Under the pieces are notes generated by a model. The model made no database searches. It was given only the letters and a program-made list of their open reading frames with translations, and was not told where the DNA came from. DNA of 64,000 bases from Xiphydria camelus. Its lineage: Eukaryota > Arthropoda > Insecta > Hymenoptera > Xiphydriidae. Where the stretch lies: NCBI GenBank assembly GCA_963678675.1, contig OY783198.1, forward strand, positions 26,646,684 through 26,710,683, given 5' to 3'. Shown here piece after piece: positions 35,244-45,962 of the stretch. Each line of letters starts with the position of its first letter. Positions within the stretch are counted from its first letter, which is position 1. The position numbers and the translations under genes are program-made.

Positions 35244-35515
35244 CGAAAATCGAAATCTCGGGAATCGAGCGCTCGACCATCCTATCTCTCGTGTTTTTTT
35301 TCGCGCTGGTTATGAGAAGCACCGTTGTAAGATCGATATCTCGAAGGAAATATGAGATATCGGTAATTTTATGTACCTATTACACAATTTTTCTCTTACA
35401 CAAAATTACCGATATTTCGGTGTTCTCTTAAGATTTTCAAAATCAACGGGAAAAAATACACAAGACACAGGATGGCCGAGTACTAAATTACAGAGATTTC
35501 GATGTTTACGAAAAT
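35244..35515. repeat. Foldback repeat, copy B (partner at 344)
   Basis: Left arm AAAATCGAAATCTCGGGAAT; the right arm near 35440-35515 is its diverged inverted complement (GAGATTTCGATGTTTACGAA). The centre has ATATCTCGAAGGAAATATGA and the inverted pair CGGTAATTTTATGT / ACAAAATTACCG. Similar to 344-625, which is 35 kb away. Confidence 0.65.
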
Positions 35516-36990
35516 GCTCAAGAATGCTGATGCTCTTACTCCTTCACATTTTGCCAAAATTTCCTCGATTCAATAAAAATCCCATTCGTGCCAACCACGA
35601 GAAAGTCAATTGCAACAAGATTTAGTCGACTGAACCACATTTTTTCTTCCGAACGCGCTTCCCTCGATCGAGCGGCTCGATCATATCCTCATCGTTGCAC
35701 CATTTCACCAATCTGAAAATCAAATGTCGAAACTCGGCCGATCCGTCGCGTCTCGTCGCTGCCGCCGTGTCGTAGGTATATCGCGCGGTCGCGCAGCTGC
35801 CTTGACGATAACCTACATTCACCGACGCAGAAGACAGAATGCGAACGAACGAGACATTTGCAAGTCAGATCTTCCGAGAGAGTTTCAAAACTTATACGAA
35901 CGCGAGGAGGACAGCGAGGGTTTACGCCTAATGGGGCATATCGGGGCGCAACTGCGACCTTTCGGGGATGATGGCTCTTCCGGCAAAGGGGAGAGCGCTG
36001 ATGAGATCTCCCTGATTCATAATCTCAACGACCGCGTGGAACGTATTTTCGCAGGACGATTCGTTTATGCGTAACGCACGCGCGTTGGCATTATACAAAC
36101 TCGCGTCCTAAATAATTTTTTTTCCACGCGATTTATTCACCGTTCCTCTTGGTAATTACTCGGCCGAGAGTTCACGAGTATACGCGTTATTAATTCAAGC
36201 AGCCCGTTAATCGAAGTAATCAAATATTTACTTTTCTTTCATTATATCCATCGCGATGGATAAATATCGCGTTACATTTGCCGATTAGTATTTGGTCGCA
36301 GTGATTAATTTCCGTTCCATTGGTATGCATTACTTTTACACCGTTTCAACGTTACGCATAACATGTACGAGTCAAAAGTGTACCCGATATTTGATCCGTT
36401 CATGAGTATTACGTCACGCTCGACTCGCCTCCTCTTTCTTCGTTTCTCTAAAAATCCCACCTTATTCAATTTCTCGCGCGTAGGCGGACCGTGACGTACT
36501 TTACGGGCGGCAAGCTTAATTACGCCGATTCATTCGACCCGGCCACGTTTTCGTCACTGCCTAATTGGAATACCAACCGTCGATGAATACGTTTCGCGGA
36601 ATATGTATAATATAGGTATACGTAATTACACATGTTTCGTACATGAAACACACTCACACACACACAGCGATTGTACAGATCATCCGTAACCTTTCCGTTT
36701 AAAGGATCCGCGCGTACGCGCTAACACGTACCCTATTCCCACGTTTCACCACCCACTCGCACGAACGTAGGTAATAATGGAAGCGATTAGCTGCATTTCG
36801 TAGTGCTACGCGCGGTTTCGACCATCATTCCAGCCGCGAATCGATTTGCGCCGCCGGGGAGATGGATCGTGTAACGAGTTATCGAACGGGGCACCTGCAG
36901 CGGACACCGTTTCTCACCTCGTCAGTCGGTGCACTCTCGTTGACCGTTTGGCACCCAACTCGCGGGTTATGCACAGTGCCGCTTTATTAA
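35516..36990. other. Unique DNA, one weak coding candidate
   Basis: The plus-strand frame 35724-36074 ends in a stretch with unusually protein-like composition (acidic, mixed hydrophobic, about residues 45-116). No family is recognised and no second exon seen. The remainder shows nothing. Confidence 0.3.
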
Positions 36991-37299
36991 GGGGGTAGTC
37001 TCCTGAAACGAGGTCTTTTTTTAAGAATTCTTTTTTTCATGGTAAATATTTTCTTAGAATTTCAAGTTTTTGTCGCCATTTTCGGTTAATACGAGTCTGT
37101 GTCTATAACCTGAGAAAATGGAACGCGACAAGGTGTTTTTTCGATGTGTACTTGTGCACTGCTCTGATTAAAAGAAAAATAATGCTGCTGCAGCTCATCA
37201 ATTAAGTATTCAAACTTGTGCTGAATCTTACAGACATTTTACTACGACATATAATGTGTCAGAAACGAGAAAAAAACAGCGGCTTTCAATTCAACCCCC
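36991..37299. mobile_element. Possible PIF/Harbinger-type MITE
   Basis: Short TIR GGGGGTAG left and CAACCCCC right, with TAA on both sides (36988-36990 and 37300-37302), which fits the TWA duplication of PIF/Harbinger elements. 309 bp, AT-rich. The TIR is only about 8 bp, so this is tentative. Confidence 0.4.
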
Positions 37300-37330
37300 T
37301 AATATTTCGTTGGGTCAAGTAAATATACGT

Positions 37331-37504
37331 TACACACAGAGTAAATGCTGAATTATTATCACTATTATTATTATTAGAATGTCTCTTTCATTCAAACAGA
37401 AATGGAGTAATAGCTAATGATTACTTGCTTGGCTCAAAGAAATATTTCTTTCGCGATAATGAAATATACGTATATCAATTGTAAATAAACCGTTTCCGCA
37501 GTGT
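37331..37504. mobile_element. Diverged Tc1/mariner-type MITE
   Basis: Left end TACACACAGAGTAAATG, right end AATAAACCGTTTCCGCAGTG. The right end matches the TTGTAAATAAACCGTTTTCT block of 3905-4158. Probably a shortened, decayed relative. Confidence 0.45.
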
Positions 37505-38873
37505 GGAATCCTTTCTTCCGAATCATTATTTTACAGTTCGTTTTTTTTCCAGATTCACGTTAATCCGATCTCAGAGAAATGGAGCAAATAATTCGAGAGA
37601 GATCGACGGAAGATCTCGTTCTTCCACTATACGTACGTGCGTACATAGTTCTCGCACTCGCAATAGAGCGGGTAAAAAAGTATTTGCGCACTCTGCACGG
37701 TCGATCTCACCTGAAGTGTGCAAACACTTTCTTCACCCTCCGTTTGTCTATAGTCGAGTATACGCTCGACCGATCAGGTTACGTACCTACATTTGCATAT
37801 CCGACGACGAGAGGATTCTTTAGCTGTCGCCGTGAATCACCTCGAGTCTGTAAAACTGATCAGTGAGCCGTACGTAATACCGGCAGACGTATGAACGTTA
37901 TTTCCTATCGATTTTTATCAGAAATCTCGAATCGCCCGACCGTTCCAACGCCGACTTTCTTCGACCTCTCCGCCGCTCACTCGCAAATCCTTTTAGCCGT
38001 GCCATACGAAGCGCGCGCACGAGGATGCAATACAAGTTCCTCACTCAAAAGTGACTCGAGCTCGGCTCACAAGGACGAAATTAATACCCCGCACACCGAG
38101 AAACGCGGCTTTTACAGCGCGCCATTCCGCCTGCACTATATCGTTCCTCCAAAGCACTACTCCCGTTTGCGCGCACACGCGCGCGTCACGTCGGAGCCGC
38201 GCAATGATAAGAAATTGACGAGCGCGGAGGGGTTGAGAAAAAGCCGCGCTCGTAATTCGACCCCGTGGCTTCAGCGCTGCGGCTCGTGAGACGCGCCGAG
38301 CGCGAGAAGCGGGGTCGCGGGGAATGGCAAAAAAACGATACCGCGGCGCGCGATTCGCTTTTCCACCGTGGGAAAGTGCGATGCGGCTCCGCTGACGGCG
38401 TAAGACGCCTCGATCGCGAACCGCTCCGCTCTGCTGTGAACGATGTACGTACGCTGCACGCGTGCCGTCATCGCGATATAACCGTGGAGACGAGTGCGCG
38501 CGCTCGCGTAGCATGATTCATCCGCGACTCTCTTTCGTGAGAAATATCATTTTCGTGCCAACGCGAGGCGTCGTACGTCACGCGCTCTTAACGGCGTTAA
38601 GACTGTGCGGGCGACCCGCGCTTCCGGCACCCCCTGGAACTTTCGGGGCAACGCTGAGAAATGGCCGCGTGAACTCGCGAGTGCGACGCCCCCCCGCACC
38701 GGGGAATTTGAGCTATCGCCCAATTTGCAACGTTTTTCTCGTCGTCCCGCGAGACGTCGTCACTGTCGCTTCTCGTCGCCGGCGCGTTTCGTGTAATAAC
38801 GGATGCGAACGAAATGTACAGTTCGCGCGGCGATTTGGGTCGTTGTCATTTTTTTTTCCAAGAGCTTTCCTCA
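37505..38873. other. CpG-rich unique DNA, no gene recognised
   Basis: Open frames up to 230 codons overlap on both strands and run into transposon sequence, so they are rejected. Confidence 0.4.
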
Positions 38874-39610
38874 CCTGGGGGGCTATTCTCGACGCGTGGG
38901 AAATGCTTCTCGTGGACGAAATATTTTTCGTTAACGGATTTGAAGTTTCGTCGATCACTTTCGCTAACGGTTCGAAAATCCCTTCCAAGATAGATCTCGT
39001 CAACGAAATTAATTTTCTCATACGACAAATCGATACCTGTGAAAGCAACAGTGAGATAACACAGATTTCGAGCTGTGTCAAACGTAAGCTAAAACCGGCC
39101 TTTATACAATGTAATACTGAGATATCTCGGCAAAAATATTTAAATAAAAAATAATAAAAATATACATAAAAATATATATATATATTAAAATATTTATTTA
39201 AATATTTTTGGCGTGATATCTCAGTATCGCATTGTATAAAGGCCGGTTTTAGCTTACGTTTGACACAGCTCGAAATCTGTGTTATCTCACTGTTGCTTTC
39301 AGGTATCGATATGTGCTTACATCCCTTGGCGAGACGTCTTCTTTTTAGAATCTCGTTTAATCACTGAGCGACGATCCGTCGCATCGGCCCACCGCCTCGT
39401 CATGCAACTCACCGGCATACAAATACCAAACCACACATTCGTTGACGAAAACAGCGAGAACGACGAATGACACTTTGGTCAACGAAAAAAGTAATTTCGT
39501 TAACGAAGGAGTTTCGTATGGGAAAAAATTCCGCGTACGAAATTTCTCAAACAAAACAATAATTCCGCTCACGAATTCGTTTCTCACGCGTCGAGAATAG
39601 CCCCCCAAGG
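38874..39610. mobile_element. TIR element (GGGGGGCTATTCTCGACGCG) with nested palindrome
   Basis: Left end CCTGGGGGGCTATTCTCGAC, right end the complement of CCTTGGGGGGCTATTCTCGA, sharing about 25 bp including GACGCGTG. Further inside, both arms carry reiterated TTCGT(T/G)(A/G)ACGAAAT motifs. 737 bp including a 282-bp palindrome at 39029-39310. No coding capacity and no certain target duplication. Confidence 0.75.
39029..39310. mobile_element. Nearly perfect 282-bp palindrome nested in the TIR element
   Basis: The arms run from ATCGATACCTG to the complement CAGGTATCGAT and are almost identical over about 125 bp, differing at only a handful of positions; the centre is AT-rich (TATATATATATATT). 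Very high arm identity implies recent insertion or arm-to-arm gene conversion. Single copy in this window. Confidence 0.85.
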
Positions 39611-40565
39611 AAGCCTCGTAGCTTTTCTCAACCTCCCGTTCTCTGCTCGTCGCTTTTTCGCGGTGTCGGATGCTCGGATCATTCCCGACTTTGGAAGACG
39701 CATCACCGATTTTCATTTCGATTTTGTCTTACGCGAGAGCCCTCGAAGTTTCTCCCCTCTTTACTACTGTATTTATTTCCACGGTGCTTCTCCCTGAGAA
39801 TTGAAAAATGTCAGGCTAAACTTACACCGGGGCAACGCCCCCCTCTGCGAAATTCGAGGGTATCGCGCAATTCGTTACGTTTTCCCCCTTTTCTCGCTGA
39901 GTTTTCACGGTCGCTCCTCGTCGCTCGGGCTCGCATTACGAATGCGAATAAAAAATAGCTCGGCTGCGGCCGATAGAAACGCGCGCGCTCGGTCGATCGG
40001 AAATTTAGATCGTTCCCGATTTCAAAAGAGATCCGATGTATGTTCCACCTCGATCTTATTCCCGTCTCCTTTTCTCCCCTGATTTTCTTATTACTCGCCA
40101 ACATATTCGCCCGAGACACGCGGCCGACTCGCGGGTTCAGGTTTGTGTATCGCGCCGCCGCCGCCGCCGCGGCGATGCATATCTCGCGTTGCGCGGAAAG
40201 GAACGGCGTTGCGCGTGTGTGCGCGATCGCGTACGCTCGTTTATGTGCCGCGCGCGGTAAGGCCGACTTTCTCTCTATTGCAGGCGTGACGCAATCGACG
40301 TGTTGCGAGCGTCGAGGGAGGGGGGAGGGCCGTCGGTCAGGCTCGCCATCAGTCCGCGAAACGCACGTGTATATATACGTCATTATTTAAACTCGGCCGA
40401 CCGCGATCGGTATCTCCGATCCACCGTGTGGTCTGGTCAGTTCTGTGCTGCACTCGGGAAAGTGACCGTTCTCGGGTGGGAACCTTGTGATTATAATCGA
40501 TGATTCCTCTTATCGCCTCGAAAAAGCGCTGTCGAACTCTGCGATACCGACCCGCGCGGTAGGTG
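39611..40565. other. CpG-rich unique DNA, no gene recognised
   Basis: Includes a (CCG)n patch near 40155-40172. Nothing recognisable. Confidence 0.35.
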
Positions 40566-40831
40566 TCACTGATACGCATCGAGATGACGTTTATTTGTCG
40601 TTAAATAATAAATATTTGCTTGAGCATGACGAAATAAAAATTGTATCGGACCGAGCAAATATTCGTGAACTGTTGCAATATTTATTCAGCACACTTAGAT
40701 CTTCTGGGGCAATCGTTTGAATTAAGTAAATATTTTAACAATTAACATATATTTTCGTGCTCTGACGAAATATTTATTTCGCTATATTTAAAATCACATT
40801 TGTTGACTACAAATAAACGATTTTCTCGGTG
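40566..40831. mobile_element. Tc1/mariner-type MITE, 3905/58166 subfamily
   Basis: Right end CAAATAAACGATTTTCTCGG TG matches 3905 and 58166; the left end CACTGATACG is decayed. Internal AATAAATATTTG and GACGAAATA motifs are shared. About 266 bp. Confidence 0.6.
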
Positions 40832-41278
40832 CAGTGGTAAAATTAACTGTGGAGATTTTTTTCGCACGACGATTATTCATTAATTGACAAAACGCACGAT
40901 TCTAATTAATTCCCGGACTTCCCTCGAAACTAGTTCGATTATTACATCGCGAAGTGATCAGAAGGACGGTGTCGTTAAATTTCGGCCATTAGATTTGCTT
41001 CTTTGTACGTCGGCCTCTCGTATCTCATTAATTACGCAACCGAGTATTTCAGTCCTCAATCGTATAGCTTATATACGACCGTCGCGTTGTTTCTTCGAAG
41101 CATTATAAATGCGATAAAAATAGAACGATAATCCAGAAAAGAAACGCGGGCGCAGCTGCCACGGTGGCCATAGCCGATACTTCCATCCAATGTCACTGAA
41201 AACGAAACGAGCAAGCCGCGTCGACGTGTCGCAAGACTGCCTTTGCACTTCTGTCGCGTCTCCGTATACGTAAATAAA
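40832..41278. other. Unique DNA, no feature seen
   Basis: Nothing recognisable. Confidence 0.4.
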
Positions 41279-41467
41279 CCCGAGTCGAAATGTTAATACC
41301 GGTTTGCAGAGTCTACGCTTGGCGAAAGCGTATACAGATCGGCCACTTGTAGGACTGAACTAATGTTTGAACCTTCAAATTTAACGCTGGCTTCGACCTA
41401 CAAGTGGCCGATTTGTCCGCTTTCACCGAGTTGGGGTTTCAAGCTGGTATTAAAATTTCGACTCAGG
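41279..41467. mobile_element. F3 MITE copy 1
   Basis: Left end CCCGAGTCGAAATGTTAATA, right end the complement finishing TAAAATTTCGACTCAGG, with AA on both sides. A second inverted pair inside reads GGCCACTTGTAGG / CCTACAAGTGGCC. 189 bp. Full-length relative of 49719-49950. Confidence 0.85.
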
Positions 41468-43730
41468 AAAACGTTTAAATAAAAAACCTTTTTCGTCATG
41501 TCGAATTTCTGTCGAAATCACCTTCGATCGAGTCCTATCCACTTCCGTGACGCGTCGGGTATCGAGAAAACTCCCTCGGAGAGAATCGATGTTACCGCGC
41601 TCGTTGTCGGAAGCGCTCTCGAGGCTTTTAAAGCTCCCACGACTCCGCCGCGGGACGCGCCACGGTGTTTTTCTCGCCCGGAGCCCGTTGAACTTCTGCA
41701 GGGAGAAGCTGTCAATCACTCGGCACCAATTTGTAGCCGCGGAAAGCACGGCAGCGCGGCGGGACGAGGGCGGAGAATTCCCACCGCGCGCGCGTCGGGC
41801 TTCTCTCGGCTTCTCGGTATATCCCGACCCACCAGCCCGACTCGACTCTCCAACTTCTTCGACCAGATGCAACTCTCGGGATGAGCTATTAATATATGTA
41901 GAGTCTCTATTTCTGCCCCCTGTGTTTACGAGTTCGGGCGGTGCAACGGTTAACGGCAAAGTACGGCGAATCTCGGCGAGCGAGAGCTTTCGAAGGCAGG
42001 CGCGCGCGCGCGCGGAGTTTGCATCCGGGAGAGAAGAGAGAGCTGATTTAGGAAGTGGCGAGAGAGTCGGAAGAGAGAGGGAGGCTCGGACGCGGCTGGA
42101 TAAGAGAGCGGTCGAATTTATCCTCGGCCCGCCGGAGTAGTCGGGTCTCTCTCGCGCGACGAGAAATGAACGGAGGGACGAAAAGGGCGCGCCGTGAACG
42201 CGTTTTGTCACCTCGGGTTTTGGCGCGGACGGGTTTATCGGAAGGAAAATAGTCGCGGCGATCGAATAACTTTGCCACTGCTATAGCGAGATACTATATT
42301 AATTATGGACGTCGAAAGAGATCGTGTAACGCTGTTCTCTTCTCGGTCCCTTCGCCGAATGCATTTTTTCCAACGCGTTTGCATTTCTCGATTGTGATAA
42401 ATCAGCGGCAAACACACGCTGCCGTGGGCTGCGACAATTTTTTTTTTCTCGGACACCCAGCGATCGTCTGTGAGAAGTCCAGGGCCAGATCTTTCCCACG
42501 AGGTCCACACGCCGCGCCGATCGATCGGGAAACGGCGCGACGTCCTCCGTACACATATATCTGTATCAGGAAATGTTGCCATTTGCGGCGCGCGTCACGA
42601 GGAAATTACGTGCGATCGAATTTATGGAGTGGAGTAAAGAGGAAGAGAGAGTGAGAGAGGGAGAGGGGGAGGGAGAATGAAGAAGAAGCGGAATTTATTA
42701 GCGAGGGCGGAGGAGAAACGAGGGGGTGAAGATAGTAGAGTGTACAGGGGTGAGCGAAGTGGGGGAGGGACGGGCGATCGACCGCGAGAAAAATTAGATA
42801 ATCCGAGGGAGCGTCGCTCTCTTTTAAGAGAAATCGTACTCGGAGGGAAGGAGATGGCGGGGTACGAGACCACCACAGTCGTTCGACTCTCTCTCTCTCT
42901 CTCGAGGGTAGAAAATCAGAGAAAAACCCCTGGCTGAGCCGAAGGCGCCCGATCCCTCCATTTTTCTTCGTCAGCCCGGCAATAATAATACGAACGACCA
43001 ATTAGTCGTTGTATCGCGAATTAAGAGCCGGCGGCGGTGCGGAGACGCGGCCCGGAGGGGTGGCTCGCGACTGACTTTGCCGCGGCTCGAGCCGTATTCC
43101 GAGCCGCAGCCGCGCTAACCTCGTTTCGGTTCGGCGAGATATTTTAATTAGACGCACCTGAAACGCGGGCGCTGGAGTGTCGCGAAAAATGAAAATTAAG
43201 CGGTAGCCTGCGCCGACGGGGGAAGGGGAAAAAAAGGAAATCGCAAAACTCTGCACCCCTCGGAAATCTTTTGGGATGGCGCGCGCGCGCGACCGCTTGA
43301 TACCTTTCGCGGGGTGTGCGAATTTTTTTCCCTTCGTCGTTTTTCATAAAATTTCGGGCAGTCGAATATATGAAGCGCGCGCGCGCGCGCTATCGCCGCC
43401 GCAAGAAACGACGGTGTTTGCACGAGAAAATACACACACCGGGTGTAATGAATTCTGTTCTCCATATTTACCCTAGAATATCCCCGGCTGGTGGCGTAAT
43501 TAAGTTAGTCGGTAGAATAATTGAGAATCCGCGCGCAATAACGGAGGATGTGTACGTTGCTGGACCCGGGAAACAAATTGTCTAACGTCCGCGTTTATTA
43601 ATCTTTAACGAAGCGCGCTCTGGTGTGGGCTTGTAAAGGAAATTTCATTTTTTGTTCGTATATTTGCCCTCGCAATTTCTTCGTATTTCTCTCCTCTGTA
43701 CTCGCTTCGCCACTGCATCCGAGCCTCTTT

Positions 43731-43733
<3 letters not shown>
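41468..43733. other. CpG-rich unique DNA, no gene recognised
   Basis: A 253-codon minus-strand frame (41450-42211) is Ser/Arg-rich, runs into the F3 MITE and overlaps plus-strand frames, so it is rejected. Purine-rich tracts occur near 42640-42690. Confidence 0.4.

Positions 43734-43788
<55 letters not shown>
43734..43788. repeat. (GA)n microsatellite, about 27 units
   Basis: Uninterrupted GA dinucleotides. Confidence 0.95.
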
Positions 43789-43791
<3 letters not shown>

Positions 43792-44907
43792 GTAGAAATT
43801 TATTATTTCTACGCTCGTCGAGCGCGCAGGGGGTGCCGAAATAAATAATAGACGCGCTCGCATAAATTAAACGAAAAGCAGCCCGAGAACGCGCGAGCAG
43901 GGAAAAACAAACGGGAGAACGTACCTTCGGCACGCACGTGCGTGTATCGCGCGCTTATACAGGTTGTACAGCGCTATACGCACGCGGAAGTGAGCGCGCG
44001 ATCAAGATCGCTTTGCGCGAGCCCGCCGAGTTTTTGAGCGTTACGAATACGAGTTACGGGGCGTTAGGCGGGAGTCGCGCAAATGTATAAAAGCTTTTTT
44101 ATCTGAATCATTCAGCCCACCGTTTTTTTTTCGCGTCTCGGCGATACCAGAAAAAAACCGTTTCGTTAATTTGGTCGCGTAATTCGTCGCGCAAAATTGC
44201 AGCTCATAAAGAGGCTGGAGGGGTGGGAGAGAAACGAAACGAAATCGCCCCGATCAATCGCGTGCCGAGCGTCGCGCAACGCGAAATGGTCGAAACATTG
44301 CGATCGGGTGGCGATAAGAGAACCGAAGTTGACAATTTTTTTCAACCCTCTATAAATAAGAGGGCGGTTATTTAGGTCGATGTGGCGGGCGGTCGGGCGA
44401 AATTGTATCGACCTGGGAGCGCGAGAGTCCGCGAGGTCGCCTTTCACCTGTAAATTGCGCTCTTTAATTAACGTCCAGTCCGGTAGATTGCGGCCCGCGA
44501 ACCCCAGTTCCTCGAGGAAGTCCGCGCGATGCTTAGTCATACGAGAAAACAGTCGCGGTGCTTTGAGCGCGTTCAGAAAAAGCGGAGCTTGTAAATCTCT
44601 CGGATATCGTGGAGATTGGTTCGTCGATAAATCTATCGATATGGGAAATATACACGCGGCCCGATAGAAAACAGATCGTTGCAGGAAAAATAATTATTTA
44701 TGAATATTGCCGCGCGATTTCTCATTTACTGTCTACCCGTTTAACTCTGCTCGTGATGATGATATTGCAAGAGAGCTGATTTGTGTAACCCGTAATATTT
44801 TTTGCGCACTCTCATTTTTCGAACTCAATTTTTCTTTACAAGATACTCGATAAACACGTCCGAAATTTTACCGCTGCAAAGTTTCTCGCGCGAACCTTAA
44901 TTGAAGT
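43789..44907. other. CpG-rich unique DNA, no gene recognised
   Basis: Nothing recognisable on either strand. Confidence 0.35.
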
Positions 44908-45138
44908 CCTTGGAGTAAAAAAAGGTGTTAACTCTCATTTTTTACTAAAATGCCGAAAATGGTATGTATAAAGGTGTATAACTCATTTTCGTTGCGTTGG
45001 TACAGACTCTGGATAGATGTCACCAGGGATCTTAAAAACTGAAGTTCAAAACACATTAACTCAAGTCTCTTGTCGAGCGTATTTGGAGCACGAAGGTGTT
45101 AACTTAAAAAGTGAGTTAACACCTTTTTGCTCCGAGGG
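44908..45138. mobile_element. F5 MITE, CCC-type TIR
   Basis: Left end CCTTGGAGTAAAAAAAGGTG, right end the complement of CCCTCGGAGCAAAAAGGTGT; the repeat continues through TAACTC. GT lies on both sides if one terminal C is missing on the left. 231 bp, non-coding. The start and the 2-bp duplication place it with F1-F4. Confidence 0.7.
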
Positions 45139-45694
45139 GTTCAATTCAGGGGCTCGTCCAAAAGTCACGCCCGTCGGTGGCCCTGCCCGTTAACCCTTTC
45201 TCCTGGGCGCGTCACCTTTGCGCGCTCACCCATACACGTAAACCCGAGATCCCGAATCCTTAGCGCGGGCTGGATAGCTCTTCTTGGCCGGTTACCTCAG
45301 GCAAAACCGGGGATTAAGGTAGAAGCCTTAATTAGCCGTGGTATATTCAGGACTCGCGGTATAAGGTTAACGATCGCTGCCCTCCTCCGGCTCATAATGC
45401 ACGATTCTCCGTAATGGAGCGAGAAACTGTATGACTGTGCGCCCAACATGTAGTGTCTGCTCAGCGTTGGACTCTGGGTGTCGCGATAGAGCCATTATCC
45501 GAACTCGTGTCGAATATTGGATTGGGGACGAAGAATATTCAGGGTCACCTTTGTTTCCGGTCTCCACCATTTCGATCAGAGAAATGATTATTACTTATGT
45601 AGTATACTCGAATGAGCGTAAAATTGGAGTTCGTTATGGTGTATCGATCGAGATTATTTCTTCTTTTTTGCAAATAGGTATGTGTATATAAATT
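45139..45694. other. Unique DNA, no feature seen
   Basis: Nothing recognisable. Confidence 0.4.
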
Positions 45695-45962
45695 ACACTT
45701 TCTCTGAGAAAAATAACTTGGTCAATCGATCCGAAATCCTGGAGATGATGACCAAACCGTTTGGTTGAATGTGGAGCCTCCATCTGTATAATTAAATTGA
45801 CCATCCTTTGGTTAGAATAACTTGATATTTGGTTGGAGTACTTAAACATTTAGTTGGAATAACTTGATATTCGGTTCAACTGACCAGAACTTTTGTTGCA
45901 ATAACTAAACGCGTCTAACTAAATGCGTTTAATTATTTTAAACTAATTATTTTGTCTCGGTG
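45695..45962. mobile_element. Tc1/mariner-type MITE, 21-bp-repeat subfamily copy 3
   Basis: Left end CACTTTCTCTGAGAAAAATA, right end ATTATTTTGTCTCGGTG. Inside, GGTTGGA(A/G)TA(A/C)TTAAA units repeat. Matches 12385 and 50575 in inverted orientation. Confidence 0.8.

Noticed and set aside
38874..39610. Membership of this element in the CCC / 2-bp duplication group
   Set aside because: It starts CCT(G/T)GGGGGG and has no matching flanking dinucleotide; kept as a separate unclassified element.
41450..42211. 253-codon minus-strand open frame
   Set aside because: Ser/Arg-rich, overlaps open frames on the plus strand, and its end runs into the F3 MITE; composition explains it.
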